Of a stretch of DNA of 42,035 nt, positions 14,785 through 23,460 are shown piece by piece; position 1 is the first letter of the stretch, and every line of letters begins with the position of its first letter. Source of the DNA: an uncultured Bacteroidia bacterium (GTDB lineage Bacteria; Bacteroidota; Bacteroidia; Bacteroidales; UBA932); assembly GCA_902779785.1 (NCBI GenBank), contig CACZDC010000032.1, positions 1 to 42,035 on the forward strand. Direction: 5' to 3'. The notes beneath the pieces were generated by a model, which was given only the letters and a program-made list of their open reading frames with translations, made no database searches and was not told the DNA's origin. A program made the position numbers and the translations under genes.

Positions 14785-17322
14785 ATGAAAAAATATATTG
14801 TCTTTTTACTTGCGATTGCACTGAGCCTGCCCTCCTGCTATAAGCATCAGGGCCTGGACTACAGCCGCTGGTACACCGTTGACGACGGAGACGATCCGGA
14901 TCCCGAGACCATCGAGGGTCTGCTCGTGATGTCCTCTAATGTGCGTTATTATTCTGCCCGCAGCAAGCAGAACGATCCCGATGTCGGCGACAGGGACTGG
15001 GAAGTCCGCAAGGTCGGCTATTTCCAGATGGTCAACACGATGGAGCCGCCGGTGCTGGGCCTGCAGGAAGCGGAAATGAACCAGGTGGACGACATCATCG
15101 CCAACTGCAAGGGCTACTCCTTTGTGGGAGTAGGCCGTGCCGACGGCAACCGCAGCGGAGAATCGACGTCAATCCTCTACAAGACCAATGAAATCCAGGT
15201 AGACAAGTGGGGAACGGTCTGGCTGTCCGCCACGCCTGACGTCCCGAACACTTATTTCCCTGAAAACCAGGACCGGAACAGCCGCACCGCTACCTGGGCC
15301 GTACTGACTGTCAAGGAAAACGGGCGCAAGTTCTTCTATATCAACACCCACCTCAGTCTGTACGCGGCATCCCAGGCCAAGGAGGTTGGCGTCGTGCTCA
15401 ATACGGTCGATGAGAAATGTCCCACGGGGCTTCCCGTCGTCCTTTCGGCCGACTGGAACGTCGAAGAGGATGACGCTGTCCTGGCTCCGATTCTCGCCAA
15501 GTATTCGAGCGCCAGGAAGACCGCGCCTCTAAGCGACAATATCGAGACCTTCCACTGGTGGGGCAGCCAGTCCACCATCAGCAAGCACCAGCACCTGGAC
15601 CACATCTTCTATGGCGGGTTCGACAAGTGCCTGCGTTTCCGCACCCTCAACATGCAATGGAAGAAACTGTGGATCTCGGACCACCATCCGGTGTATGCGG
15701 TCCTCCAGTTCAAGGGCGGCGGCGGTGAGACACATACCCCGCCGGTGGCCGATTTCGATCTTCCGGCCAATCCGCAGATGGACGAGACGTTGAAGTTCAC
15801 CGACAAGTCGACCTCCGAGGACGGCATTGAACTCTGGGAGTGGAACATCGGCGGCATCCTGTCTTCCGAACAGAATCCTGAAGTGGTGTTCAATACTTAT
15901 GGTGACGATATCCCTGTCAGCCTGACCGTTACCGACCATTACGGTCAGAAGGCTTCCGTTACCAAGAACCTCTCAGTCGCCCTTTCCTCAGGACACGACC
16001 TCACCATCGCGTGGAGCGTGCTCTATGATGATACGTCCGACAGCAAGGGCACCGCGGTAGCAGACTGGGCGGCACCTGCCGTTTCCGCGGACGGCAGCAA
16101 GATATACGTCGCCTCTTCCGGCTACCATCTGGTCGGATTCAATCCCGACGGCACCATCTTCGGCAGTTACGATATTGGAAAGCGCGGCCCCTATGTGACG
16201 GACCGTGACATTCAGACCCCGACTCCTTCCATCGATGCCCAGGGCAATGTGTACATCCCCGTTCAATATGGTTACAGTTCGGACGGCCACGGCGGCCTGT
16301 ACAGCGTGAAACCGGACCTCTCCGACGAGAACTGGTATCACGACACGGGCAACACCTCGCAGTACCGCTGCACCATCGCGGCTCCGATCGGTGACTATGT
16401 CGCCGTTCCGCTGACCAACTGCGGCAATGATCTCACCTTGAACTTCGCCGTATTCAAACGCTCTGACGGAAGCCTGCAGCAGTGTCTGCAGTGCGACAAA
16501 GGCTCCTGGGGCGGCTTGGCCATCGGCTACAACGGAGAGCTCATTTACGGCACTAACCGAGGAGGCACCAACCAGGGCCGCACGCCTGGAGGTTCGGATT
16601 CCGGTGGCGGCTATCACGTTTCCCCGGTGGATGGCGCCATAGGTAATTGGAAATCCAGTGCAAACAGTGAAACCGGTCGCAAGAGCAACCTCCTCGGTAT
16701 GTTCCATTCGGACAACAATGCCTACCTGTGTAAGGCCGGCCAGCCCGCAGTGGGAACCGATCACGGTGTCTACGTAAGTTCTACCAGTGACAACGAGAAT
16801 ATAATCTGCGCCAAATATAATCTGGACAGTTACCAGTTGGGCGTTACTCCCACCCCTGTCTGGAAGGTGGAACTGGAGAGCCATTCGACCATTGGCGTTC
16901 TTGGTCTCGGCTGCGTGCTGGATCCCGAGGGCAATGCCTACTTCCGCGCTGCGGAAAAGGTGTTCCGCCTTAACAACAGGGACGGTTCCCAGGGGTGGTC
17001 GTACACGACCGAAGGCAACTATAATACGGGTGTTCCGGCCATTGACTCAATGGGCTACATCTATGTGGTGGACTACAACAAAGACAACAGCAAGTTGCTG
17101 AAACTGTCCTCGGCCGACGGCAAACTCATCTCGTCGATCAATCTTGACGGAACCCGTACCAGCCCCACCATCGACAAGGACGGAAACATCTATGTGACCG
17201 GTTCTTCCTCGTCGGGCGCTGTCCTTTACAAGATCACTTGCCCCAAGACGACGGCTCCCGGTTCCAACTGGTCGCAGTTGGGCGGCAATCCCCAGAAGAC
17301 CTGTAATCCTCCCGCAAAATAG
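14785..17322 (+). CDS. EEP-PKD-propeller lipoprotein
   Basis: An 845-residue lipoprotein (LPSC, Cys18). Residues about 44-310 are an endonuclease/exonuclease/phosphatase domain with a complete set of motifs: MSSNVR, LGLQEAE, INTHLSL, LSADWN, HLDHIFYG and ISDHHPV. Residues about 319-400 form a PKD-type domain (PVADFDLPANPQ to SLTVTDHYGQ). Residues about 403-845 are PQQ-like propeller repeats (IYVASSGYHLVGF, NVYIPVQYG, NIYVTGSSS). EEP enzymes hydrolyse phosphodiesters or phosphomonoesters in DNA, inositol phosphates or sphingomyelin-type lipids; a lipid-anchored member next to susCD more likely acts on an extracellular phosphorylated glycan or lipid. It is a close paralogue of the protein encoded at 17478. 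Confidence 0.88.
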   Translation: MKKYIVFLLAIALSLPSCYKHQGLDYSRWYTVDDGDDPDPETIEGLLVMSSNVRYYSARSKQNDPDVGDRDWEVRKVGYFQMVNTMEPPVLGLQEAEMNQVDDIIANCKGYSFVGVGRADGNRSGESTSILYKTNEIQVDKWGTVWLSATPDVPNTYFPENQDRNSRTATWAVLTVKENGRKFFYINTHLSLYAASQAKEVGVVLNTVDEKCPTGLPVVLSADWNVEEDDAVLAPILAKYSSARKTAPLSDNIETFHWWGSQSTISKHQHLDHIFYGGFDKCLRFRTLNMQWKKLWISDHHPVYAVLQFKGGGGETHTPPVADFDLPANPQMDETLKFTDKSTSEDGIELWEWNIGGILSSEQNPEVVFNTYGDDIPVSLTVTDHYGQKASVTKNLSVALSSGHDLTIAWSVLYDDTSDSKGTAVADWAAPAVSADGSKIYVASSGYHLVGFNPDGTIFGSYDIGKRGPYVTDRDIQTPTPSIDAQGNVYIPVQYGYSSDGHGGLYSVKPDLSDENWYHDTGNTSQYRCTIAAPIGDYVAVPLTNCGNDLTLNFAVFKRSDGSLQQCLQCDKGSWGGLAIGYNGELIYGTNRGGTNQGRTPGGSDSGGGYHVSPVDGAIGNWKSSANSETGRKSNLLGMFHSDNNAYLCKAGQPAVGTDHGVYVSSTSDNENIICAKYNLDSYQLGVTPTPVWKVELESHSTIGVLGLGCVLDPEGNAYFRAAEKVFRLNNRDGSQGWSYTTEGNYNTGVPAIDSMGYIYVVDYNKDNSKLLKLSSADGKLISSINLDGTRTSPTIDKDGNIYVTGSSSSGAVLYKITCPKTTAPGSNWSQLGGNPQKTCNPPAK

Positions 17323-17331
17323 AATGACCTT

Positions 17332-17469
17332 ATGAAAAAGAAATACTTGTCACCGGACACGGCAGTGTTCAACATTACTTGCATAGAGCGGGCGTTTTGC
17401 AACGGCTCTGAACTGGATTCCCTTGAGGAAAAGAACGACCTGAGTGGTTTTGACTGGAATTATAATTGA
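17332..17469 (+). CDS. Small 45-residue peptide of unknown function
   Basis: The frame starts at ATG 17332 (MKKKYLSPDTAV), includes two Cys (17 and 23), an acidic centre (ELDSLEEKND) and an aromatic, Asn-rich tail (GFDWNYN), and stops at TGA 17467-17469. It begins 9 bp after the stop of the upstream EEP lipoprotein and ends 8 bp before the next ATG, so it would be read as part of the operon. No signal peptide or membrane segment. Short peptides opening with MKKxYxxP and ending in acidic or aromatic tails are common beside lipoprotein genes in Bacteroidales; their role is unknown to me. Too short for many gene callers. Confidence 0.6.
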   Translation: MKKKYLSPDTAVFNITCIERAFCNGSELDSLEEKNDLSGFDWNYN

Positions 17470-17477
17470 TTGAGGCC

Positions 17478-20400
17478 ATGAAAAAGCTTAATTCCATAGT
17501 CCTTCTCCTGCCCCTTATCTTCTCTTGTGCCCAGGAGAAAAATCTTGAGACAGAGACGCTTGCCGAGACGCTTGTTTTCGAAGCGAACATCCCGCAGACT
17601 AAGACGCATCTTGGCGAAAAAGAGGGAAGCGCTTATCCGAACTATTGGTCCGCGGGAGACGCTATCTCCGTCAACGGAGTTACATCGGAGCCTTTGGAGA
17701 CCGACTCGCCTTATGTCGGAACGAACAAGGCCGAGTTTTCCGTAACTTTGTCCTCGGGGAGCCCGTATTATTTCGCATACCCTGCGACTTACCTGTCGAA
17801 TTACAGCAACGGGTCGGCGACAATCACCCTCCCGGCGACACAGGCGTGCTCATCTACGACCTATGATCCGTCCGCATTCATAATGACGGGCACATCCAAC
17901 TCCGTGAAGGTTAATTTCTCGCCGAGGATGTGCTCCATCAAGTTGACTGTGCCGGGCACGTACGAGGCTAAGATTTCCTCCGTGATGTTCGAGTCTCTCG
18001 GGACGGAGAAAGTCAGCGGACCGTTCACGACTGATTTCGAAAGCATCAGCCCTGCTTCCGGCGCTTCGCCCCGTGTCGTGGTGTATGCTCCGGGAGAGGG
18101 TTTGGCATTCGGCAATGCGGTACATCTGCTGATTCCAGCCCAGACATACGCGAGCGGAATGCGCTTTACCATAAGCGCTACCGACGGGACCCGGATGGTA
18201 TTCTCTACCACCTCTTCCTTCGCCGCCCAGGCCGGGAAGGTCTATCCTCTGACTTCGCAGAGCTATGCTCCTCAGCCTGAGCTTATTCCGGAAGGACTGA
18301 TGGTCATGTCCTCCAATGTCCGTTTCGCCTCGGCCCGCGACAAGAGCAGTAATCCGGATACCGGCGAACGCGACTGGACCAACCGGAAGGCGGCCTACTA
18401 CGCCATGGTCAATTATTACCGCCCGGCTGTTATCGGCCTGCAGGAAGCGGAAAAAGAACAAGTCAAGGACATCAAGAACAACTGCAGCGGATATAACCAC
18501 TATGGTCTTGGCCGCAAGCAGGGTAAGGATATCGTTGCCGACGACAGTTACTGGGGTCTGGTCCCCGGAACGCAGGCCGGTGAGGAATCTTCCACCATCC
18601 TTTACAGGACGGACCTCATTACCCTTAACAGTTCCGGTACATTCTGGCATTCCACCACTCCCAACACCGCCGGCAGTTATTACTCGGCGATGACAGACAA
18701 GGTGCCCCAGACCTCCACCTGGGCCATAATGACATATAAGCCTACAAATAAGCAGTTCTTCATCCTGAACACTCATCTGAGCCTGTATGACTCGCGGCCC
18801 GATGAGATTGCCCTCATCATGAGTACGGTAAACAGCAAGAATACCGGAAATCTTCCGGTGATTATGACAGGTGACTGGAACCTGGTGGAAGGCGACTCGT
18901 GGCTGGATCCCATCGAGGCTACTTATTCCAATGCCCGCCATACGGCTCAGATAAGCGATTCTTACGGGACCTACCACTGGTGGGGAACACAGAGCAAGCT
19001 GATCGACCATATCTATTATAAAGGGATCGGCGACTGCTACATGTTCCGTACCGATAATCGCAAGTGGAACGACAAGTATATCTCCGACCACTATCCGGTG
19101 TTTGCGGTATTCGATCCGAATCTCGGCAGCAGCGCATCCGTCCCGACGGTCGATTTCGACCCGCCGGTGGATCCGCAGATCGACGAGGTGGTTACCTTCA
19201 CTGACCGCTCCTACTCTCCGGCCGGAATTGCATACTGGGAATGGGACATCGACGGCATACGCTCCAACGCGCAGAATCCCACGGTTACCTTACAGTCTGT
19301 GAAGGACGCGGCTGAGGTGCGCCTTACCGTCGTTGACAACAACGGTAATCACGCAAGCGCAATCAAATTTATCAAGGTTGAAAGTACAGATGACCACAAG
19401 CTGACTGAAGCGTGGAGCCGGGTGTACGATTCTACGACGGAAGCCACCGCTTACTGGTCTTCGCCTGCCGTGAATGCCACTGGTGACCGGATTTATGTTT
19501 CTTCCTCCGGCTATCATCTTGTCGCATACAATGCTTCGGGTACGCAGCAGGGGAGCTTTGATATCGGGCAGTACGGCGCCGCCATCAGCGGCAGCAAGAA
19601 CTGCCAGACCTGCACGCCTTCCGTGGATTATGACGGGAACGTCTATATTCCGGTTCAATATTCTACTGGCGCCGGCGGCAACGGAGGACTCTTCTGCATC
19701 AGACCGAACATGACGGAGAAATGGTATGTAGCGACAGGAACGAATTCCCAGTACCGCACCCACATTCCTGCCATCTTCGGCGATTATGTGAGTGTCATTA
19801 CGCGAAATGTCGACAGCGGCTTGTTTGACTCGAATATGGTCATACTGAAGCGCAGCGACGGAAGCCTTTTCCAGACACTTGGCTGCGACAAGGGCTCTTA
19901 CGGCGGCATGGCCGTGAGCACCGGCGGGAGACTGGTATTCGGCTCAGCCCGTGGCGGAGCCTCTTCCGGTACTGCTGCCGGAAGCGAGACCAGCGGCGGC
20001 TACAAGGTTGGAATCTTTGACAACGCGACCGGTTTTTGGAAGACTTCCGCCAACAGCGACGCGGGCCGCGCCCTCAACATGCTCGGCATGACCCATACTG
20101 ACGGCTACGGCTACCTGACCAAAGGCTTCCAGCCGGCTATCAACTGGAATGACGGCAGCGTCTATGTCTGTGCCACGACCGATAACGAGAATATGATTGT
20201 AGCCCGCTACAACCTGAGTTTTTATGTCTACGGCTCCGCTCCCACGCTGATCTGGAAAGTGGAAGTTGAGGCAGCGGCCAACAACTTCGGCCTCGGCTGT
20301 GTGCTGGACGCCGACGGCAACGCCTATGTGCGTGCGGCCAACAAGATTTTCAAGCTGAATGCCGCCGACGGCACCACGGCATGGTCACGCGAGACCGGAA

Positions 20401-20765
20401 CAGGCAACTGCGGCGTCCCGGCCATCGACAATCTCGGCTATGTCTATGTCACCGACAGCGGCAAGCGGCGCCTGCTCAAGCTCTCGCCTCAGGACGGTTC
20501 GCTTGTATCTCAGTTCTTGTTTGAAAACTCCCAGCCGAGGACCAGCCCGACAATCGACAGCAGCGGAAATATCTATGTAACCTGTACCTCCATCAATGAC
20601 GAAGGAGCCATCCTCTACAAGCTTACATGCCCCCGCACTACCGGGCCGGCTGCCAACTGGTCGCAACTCGGCGGAAATCAGATGAAGACCTGCCAGGCCG
20701 GAAGCTGGGAACACGTGACCGGCTCGGCAACGCACGAAGGCTACACAAGTGAAAGTCTGTATTAG
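17478..20765 (+). CDS. Fimbrillin-like / EEP / PKD / propeller lipoprotein
   Basis: A 1095-residue lipoprotein; the start at 17478 gives a proper SPII signal (LIFSC, Cys17). Residues about 25-265 resemble the fimbrillin family (Mfa-like: TKTHLGEKEG, WSAGDAISVNG, SPRMCSIKLTVPG, LLIPAQTY, AGKVYPL). Residues about 272-547 are an EEP domain with MSSNVR, IGLQEAE, LNTHLSL, MTGDWN, KLIDHIYY and ISDHYPV. A PKD-type domain follows (about 553-635) and then PQQ-like propeller repeats (about 638-1075). From the EEP onward it parallels the 845-residue protein upstream, so the pair probably arose by duplication followed by gain or loss of the fimbrillin-like part. It also has a short extra C-terminal tail. 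Probably cell-surface, with phosphoesterase activity on an unknown substrate. Confidence 0.87.
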   Translation: MKKLNSIVLLLPLIFSCAQEKNLETETLAETLVFEANIPQTKTHLGEKEGSAYPNYWSAGDAISVNGVTSEPLETDSPYVGTNKAEFSVTLSSGSPYYFAYPATYLSNYSNGSATITLPATQACSSTTYDPSAFIMTGTSNSVKVNFSPRMCSIKLTVPGTYEAKISSVMFESLGTEKVSGPFTTDFESISPASGASPRVVVYAPGEGLAFGNAVHLLIPAQTYASGMRFTISATDGTRMVFSTTSSFAAQAGKVYPLTSQSYAPQPELIPEGLMVMSSNVRFASARDKSSNPDTGERDWTNRKAAYYAMVNYYRPAVIGLQEAEKEQVKDIKNNCSGYNHYGLGRKQGKDIVADDSYWGLVPGTQAGEESSTILYRTDLITLNSSGTFWHSTTPNTAGSYYSAMTDKVPQTSTWAIMTYKPTNKQFFILNTHLSLYDSRPDEIALIMSTVNSKNTGNLPVIMTGDWNLVEGDSWLDPIEATYSNARHTAQISDSYGTYHWWGTQSKLIDHIYYKGIGDCYMFRTDNRKWNDKYISDHYPVFAVFDPNLGSSASVPTVDFDPPVDPQIDEVVTFTDRSYSPAGIAYWEWDIDGIRSNAQNPTVTLQSVKDAAEVRLTVVDNNGNHASAIKFIKVESTDDHKLTEAWSRVYDSTTEATAYWSSPAVNATGDRIYVSSSGYHLVAYNASGTQQGSFDIGQYGAAISGSKNCQTCTPSVDYDGNVYIPVQYSTGAGGNGGLFCIRPNMTEKWYVATGTNSQYRTHIPAIFGDYVSVITRNVDSGLFDSNMVILKRSDGSLFQTLGCDKGSYGGMAVSTGGRLVFGSARGGASSGTAAGSETSGGYKVGIFDNATGFWKTSANSDAGRALNMLGMTHTDGYGYLTKGFQPAINWNDGSVYVCATTDNENMIVARYNLSFYVYGSAPTLIWKVEVEAAANNFGLGCVLDADGNAYVRAANKIFKLNAADGTTAWSRETGTGNCGVPAIDNLGYVYVTDSGKRRLLKLSPQDGSLVSQFLFENSQPRTSPTIDSSGNIYVTCTSINDEGAILYKLTCPRTTGPAANWSQLGGNQMKTCQAGSWEHVTGSATHEGYTSESLY

Positions 20766-20774
20766 TACTTCGAA

Positions 20775-22040
20775 ATGAAAAAAGCTTGTTTTCTTATCGC
20801 AGCCCTGTCGGTTCTCCTCTCCTGCCGCGGAGAGTCCCTGCCTCCCTTCCCGGAGGTAGGGGAGCCCTATGCCATAACTCGCGGACCGCAGGACCATCTG
20901 CTGGCCAATTACTTCGGCATCAATGCCTGGAGCCCGGACGGACGCTATGTGGCGGTGCTGGAAACGGATTTCACGGGCCGGCTCCCCGAAGTGACGGATA
21001 CGGCTGTAGTGGCCCTGGTGGACCTTTCCGACAGCTGCCGCTTCATCCCGATCTCAAAGACGGTCAGCTGGAATTTCCAGGAGGCGGCGATGTTCCACTG
21101 GCTTCCCTGGGAAGACGGGCTCTGCGTATTCAACGATATGCGGGATGGAAAGTTCGTCAGCGTGCTGCTGAACTGGAAAAGCGGGGAGGAGCGCATCGTT
21201 CCGAGGCCCGTGAGCGCCGTGGACCCGACGGGCGAATGGGCCGTCAGTCTGAATTATGCGCGGCTGAGGGTCTGCCGCCCCGATTATGGATATGCCGGGA
21301 ACGGACAGGATGCGCTGCTCGGCGAAGTCTGGCCGGAAGATGACGGACTGTGGCTGCTCAATCTCAAAACCGGAGAAGAACGGCTGATTCTCTCCGTCGC
21401 TGGTGCCAGGGATATGATGCCGGATATTACCTCCGGGGACGGACTGGCGTATTTCTGCCACACGATCATCTGCCCGGATGCTTCGAAAGTGTTTTTCCTC
21501 GCCCGTACTATCCAGGATTTCAATGCCCAGATGGAGACGAAGGGATATGTCTATAGATGGGATACCGTCTCGTTCACCATCCATACGGACGGGACGAGCC
21601 TCAGACGTTGCTTCCCGGATGGCTGGAAGGGTTCCCATTTCAATTGGAAGGACAACGAAACCCTCGCGGTGACGGCACGCTGGGATGCCGGGGAAAGCTG
21701 GTCGCACACTCTGTTGAAAGTGGGAGAGGAGGAGAAGGTCCGACATCTTGCCCCGGGCATTATGGACTGGGACGGACATTGCGTCTTCTCCCCGAACGGG
21801 CAGTTTATCAGCAGCGAGGGCTACTGGAACAAGGACGGCTACCGCAGCTGGGTGCTTCTTCGCCTGGAGGACGAGGCCCTTGTTTCCCTCGGCCGTTTCC
21901 TTGTTCCGGAAAAGTACAAGGAGCAGTATTCCCGCTGCGACCTTCACGCCCGCTGGCGTCCTGACGGGAAGCAGATGGCCTTCAATTCTGTCCACGAGGG
22001 AAGCCGGCAGGTTTATCTGAGAGATGTAAAATGGAAATAA
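20775..22040 (+). CDS. PD40/TolB-like beta-propeller lipoprotein
   Basis: A 421-residue lipoprotein (LLSC, Cys17). Repeated motifs of the WD40-like/TolB propeller type occur through the length: NAWSPDGRYVAV, DPTGEWAVSL, CPDASKVFFLA, FSPNGQFISSEG and WRPDGKQMAFNS, consistent with six or seven blades. Such proteins include oligogalacturonate-lyase-like enzymes as well as non-catalytic binding propellers; I see no motif that decides between them. It lies 9 bp after the EEP gene and 1 bp before the GH39-like gene, so it belongs to the operon. Confidence 0.75.
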   Translation: MKKACFLIAALSVLLSCRGESLPPFPEVGEPYAITRGPQDHLLANYFGINAWSPDGRYVAVLETDFTGRLPEVTDTAVVALVDLSDSCRFIPISKTVSWNFQEAAMFHWLPWEDGLCVFNDMRDGKFVSVLLNWKSGEERIVPRPVSAVDPTGEWAVSLNYARLRVCRPDYGYAGNGQDALLGEVWPEDDGLWLLNLKTGEERLILSVAGARDMMPDITSGDGLAYFCHTIICPDASKVFFLARTIQDFNAQMETKGYVYRWDTVSFTIHTDGTSLRRCFPDGWKGSHFNWKDNETLAVTARWDAGESWSHTLLKVGEEEKVRHLAPGIMDWDGHCVFSPNGQFISSEGYWNKDGYRSWVLLRLEDEALVSLGRFLVPEKYKEQYSRCDLHARWRPDGKQMAFNSVHEGSRQVYLRDVKWK

Positions 22041-22041
22041 G

Positions 22042-23457
22042 ATGAAGAGAATATTGTTCTTTGCTTTGCTGGCGCCGGCCTTTCTGCAGGCCCAGGAAAT
22101 CCAGCCTGACATTACCTCCGTCCAGGTCAGCGTGACGGTCGATCCTTCTGTCATAAAGGGGCCCGTCAAGCCTATGAACGCCGTCAACAATGGCCCGGCC
22201 TATGACAGCGATATGCAGAAGGCGGACTTCAGGATTCTCAACATCCCTTACAGCCGCACCCACGATGCCCACGGCTATTACGGGGAGCATCTGGTGGATA
22301 TCAGCGACATCTTCCCCGACTGGAGCAAGAACCCCGACAAAGAATCTTCCTATGACTTCCGTGAGACGGATCTCTATATCAAGACTTTGATTGAGGCGGG
22401 CAGCGAGCCTTTCTACCGCCTCGGGCAGACGATCGAGAACCAGACGGCGGCTAAGTACAATATCTTTCCGCCCAAGGATTATAAAAAATGGGCAAAGATT
22501 TGCGAACACATCATACGCCACTATAATGAAGGCTGGGCGGACGGCTTCCATTACAGTATAAAGTACTGGGAGATCTGGAACGAGGCCGACCTGGACCAGT
22601 CTTCAGGCCGCTGGAAGACGGAACCCCGCACCTGGGGCGGGCCCATCGAGGAGTTCCACAAGATGTACGCAATTGCCGCAAAGCATCTGAAAGAGTGCTT
22701 CCCGGATCTTAAGATCGGCGGGCCTTCCTATTGCCGTATCCAGGGGACCAAGACTTATTTCCCGCAGTTCTTCCAGTATATGCGGGACAACCAGGTCCCG
22801 ATCGACTTCATCTCCTGGCACAAATATGGGGCTGAACCTTCGGTCTATCTGATGGAGGCGGAACTCATAAGGGGTTGGATGAAAGAGTATGGATATGAAG
22901 CTGCGGAACTGATTCTCAATGAATGGAACTACCGCCGTTTCAAGGAGGGCTCCGGCACTTCCAACGAGCGCTACAACCGCCTGAACCGCCGCTCGATGAA
23001 GGGCGCGGCCTTTGTCGCCGCCACGATGTCGGCCCTCCAGGATGCTCCGGTGGATATGCTGATGTATTACGATTTCCGTTCAAACTCCAATTACTGCGGA
23101 TTCTACGACTACCAGACCCAGGAGCACAAGCCCGTCTATTACGCCTTTTATGCCTGGAGCAAGCTGGAAGGCAGCCAGTGCGCCTGCTCCGTAGATGGCG
23201 GGGCGGGGGACATCTATGCCGTGGCTTCGGTGAAGGACGGCAAGACGACCCTTCTTCTGACCCGTTACGACGGGGATAACAATGCCTGCAATTTGGCCAA
23301 GCTCAGTGTCTCTCTTGCCGGCCGGACTCCGGGACGGGTTTTCTGCCATCTGACTGATTCCGAGCATATTTACACGGAAATTCCGCTCTTTCCCTCGGAG
23401 GACGGAACGGTCAGCATCGAGCTTTGGAACAATTCAGTCGCCATCCTGGAATTCTAA
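22042..23457 (+). CDS. GH39-like glycoside hydrolase, secreted
   Basis: A 471-residue protein with an SPI signal (cleavage near FLQAQ). The fold looks like clan GH-A: acid/base Glu181 in KYWEIWNEAD and nucleophile Glu294 in LILNEWNY, with FISWHKYG between them. These motifs fit GH39 (beta-xylosidase, alpha-L-iduronidase and related activities) best. A small beta-sandwich probably covers the last 90 residues. No lipobox, so periplasmic. The start is 1 bp after the previous stop and the next gene follows 3 bp later, indicating tight coupling. Sugar specificity cannot be read from the sequence. Confidence 0.8.
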   Translation: MKRILFFALLAPAFLQAQEIQPDITSVQVSVTVDPSVIKGPVKPMNAVNNGPAYDSDMQKADFRILNIPYSRTHDAHGYYGEHLVDISDIFPDWSKNPDKESSYDFRETDLYIKTLIEAGSEPFYRLGQTIENQTAAKYNIFPPKDYKKWAKICEHIIRHYNEGWADGFHYSIKYWEIWNEADLDQSSGRWKTEPRTWGGPIEEFHKMYAIAAKHLKECFPDLKIGGPSYCRIQGTKTYFPQFFQYMRDNQVPIDFISWHKYGAEPSVYLMEAELIRGWMKEYGYEAAELILNEWNYRRFKEGSGTSNERYNRLNRRSMKGAAFVAATMSALQDAPVDMLMYYDFRSNSNYCGFYDYQTQEHKPVYYAFYAWSKLEGSQCACSVDGGAGDIYAVASVKDGKTTLLLTRYDGDNNACNLAKLSVSLAGRTPGRVFCHLTDSEHIYTEIPLFPSEDGTVSIELWNNSVAILEF

Positions 23458-23460
23458 GCT

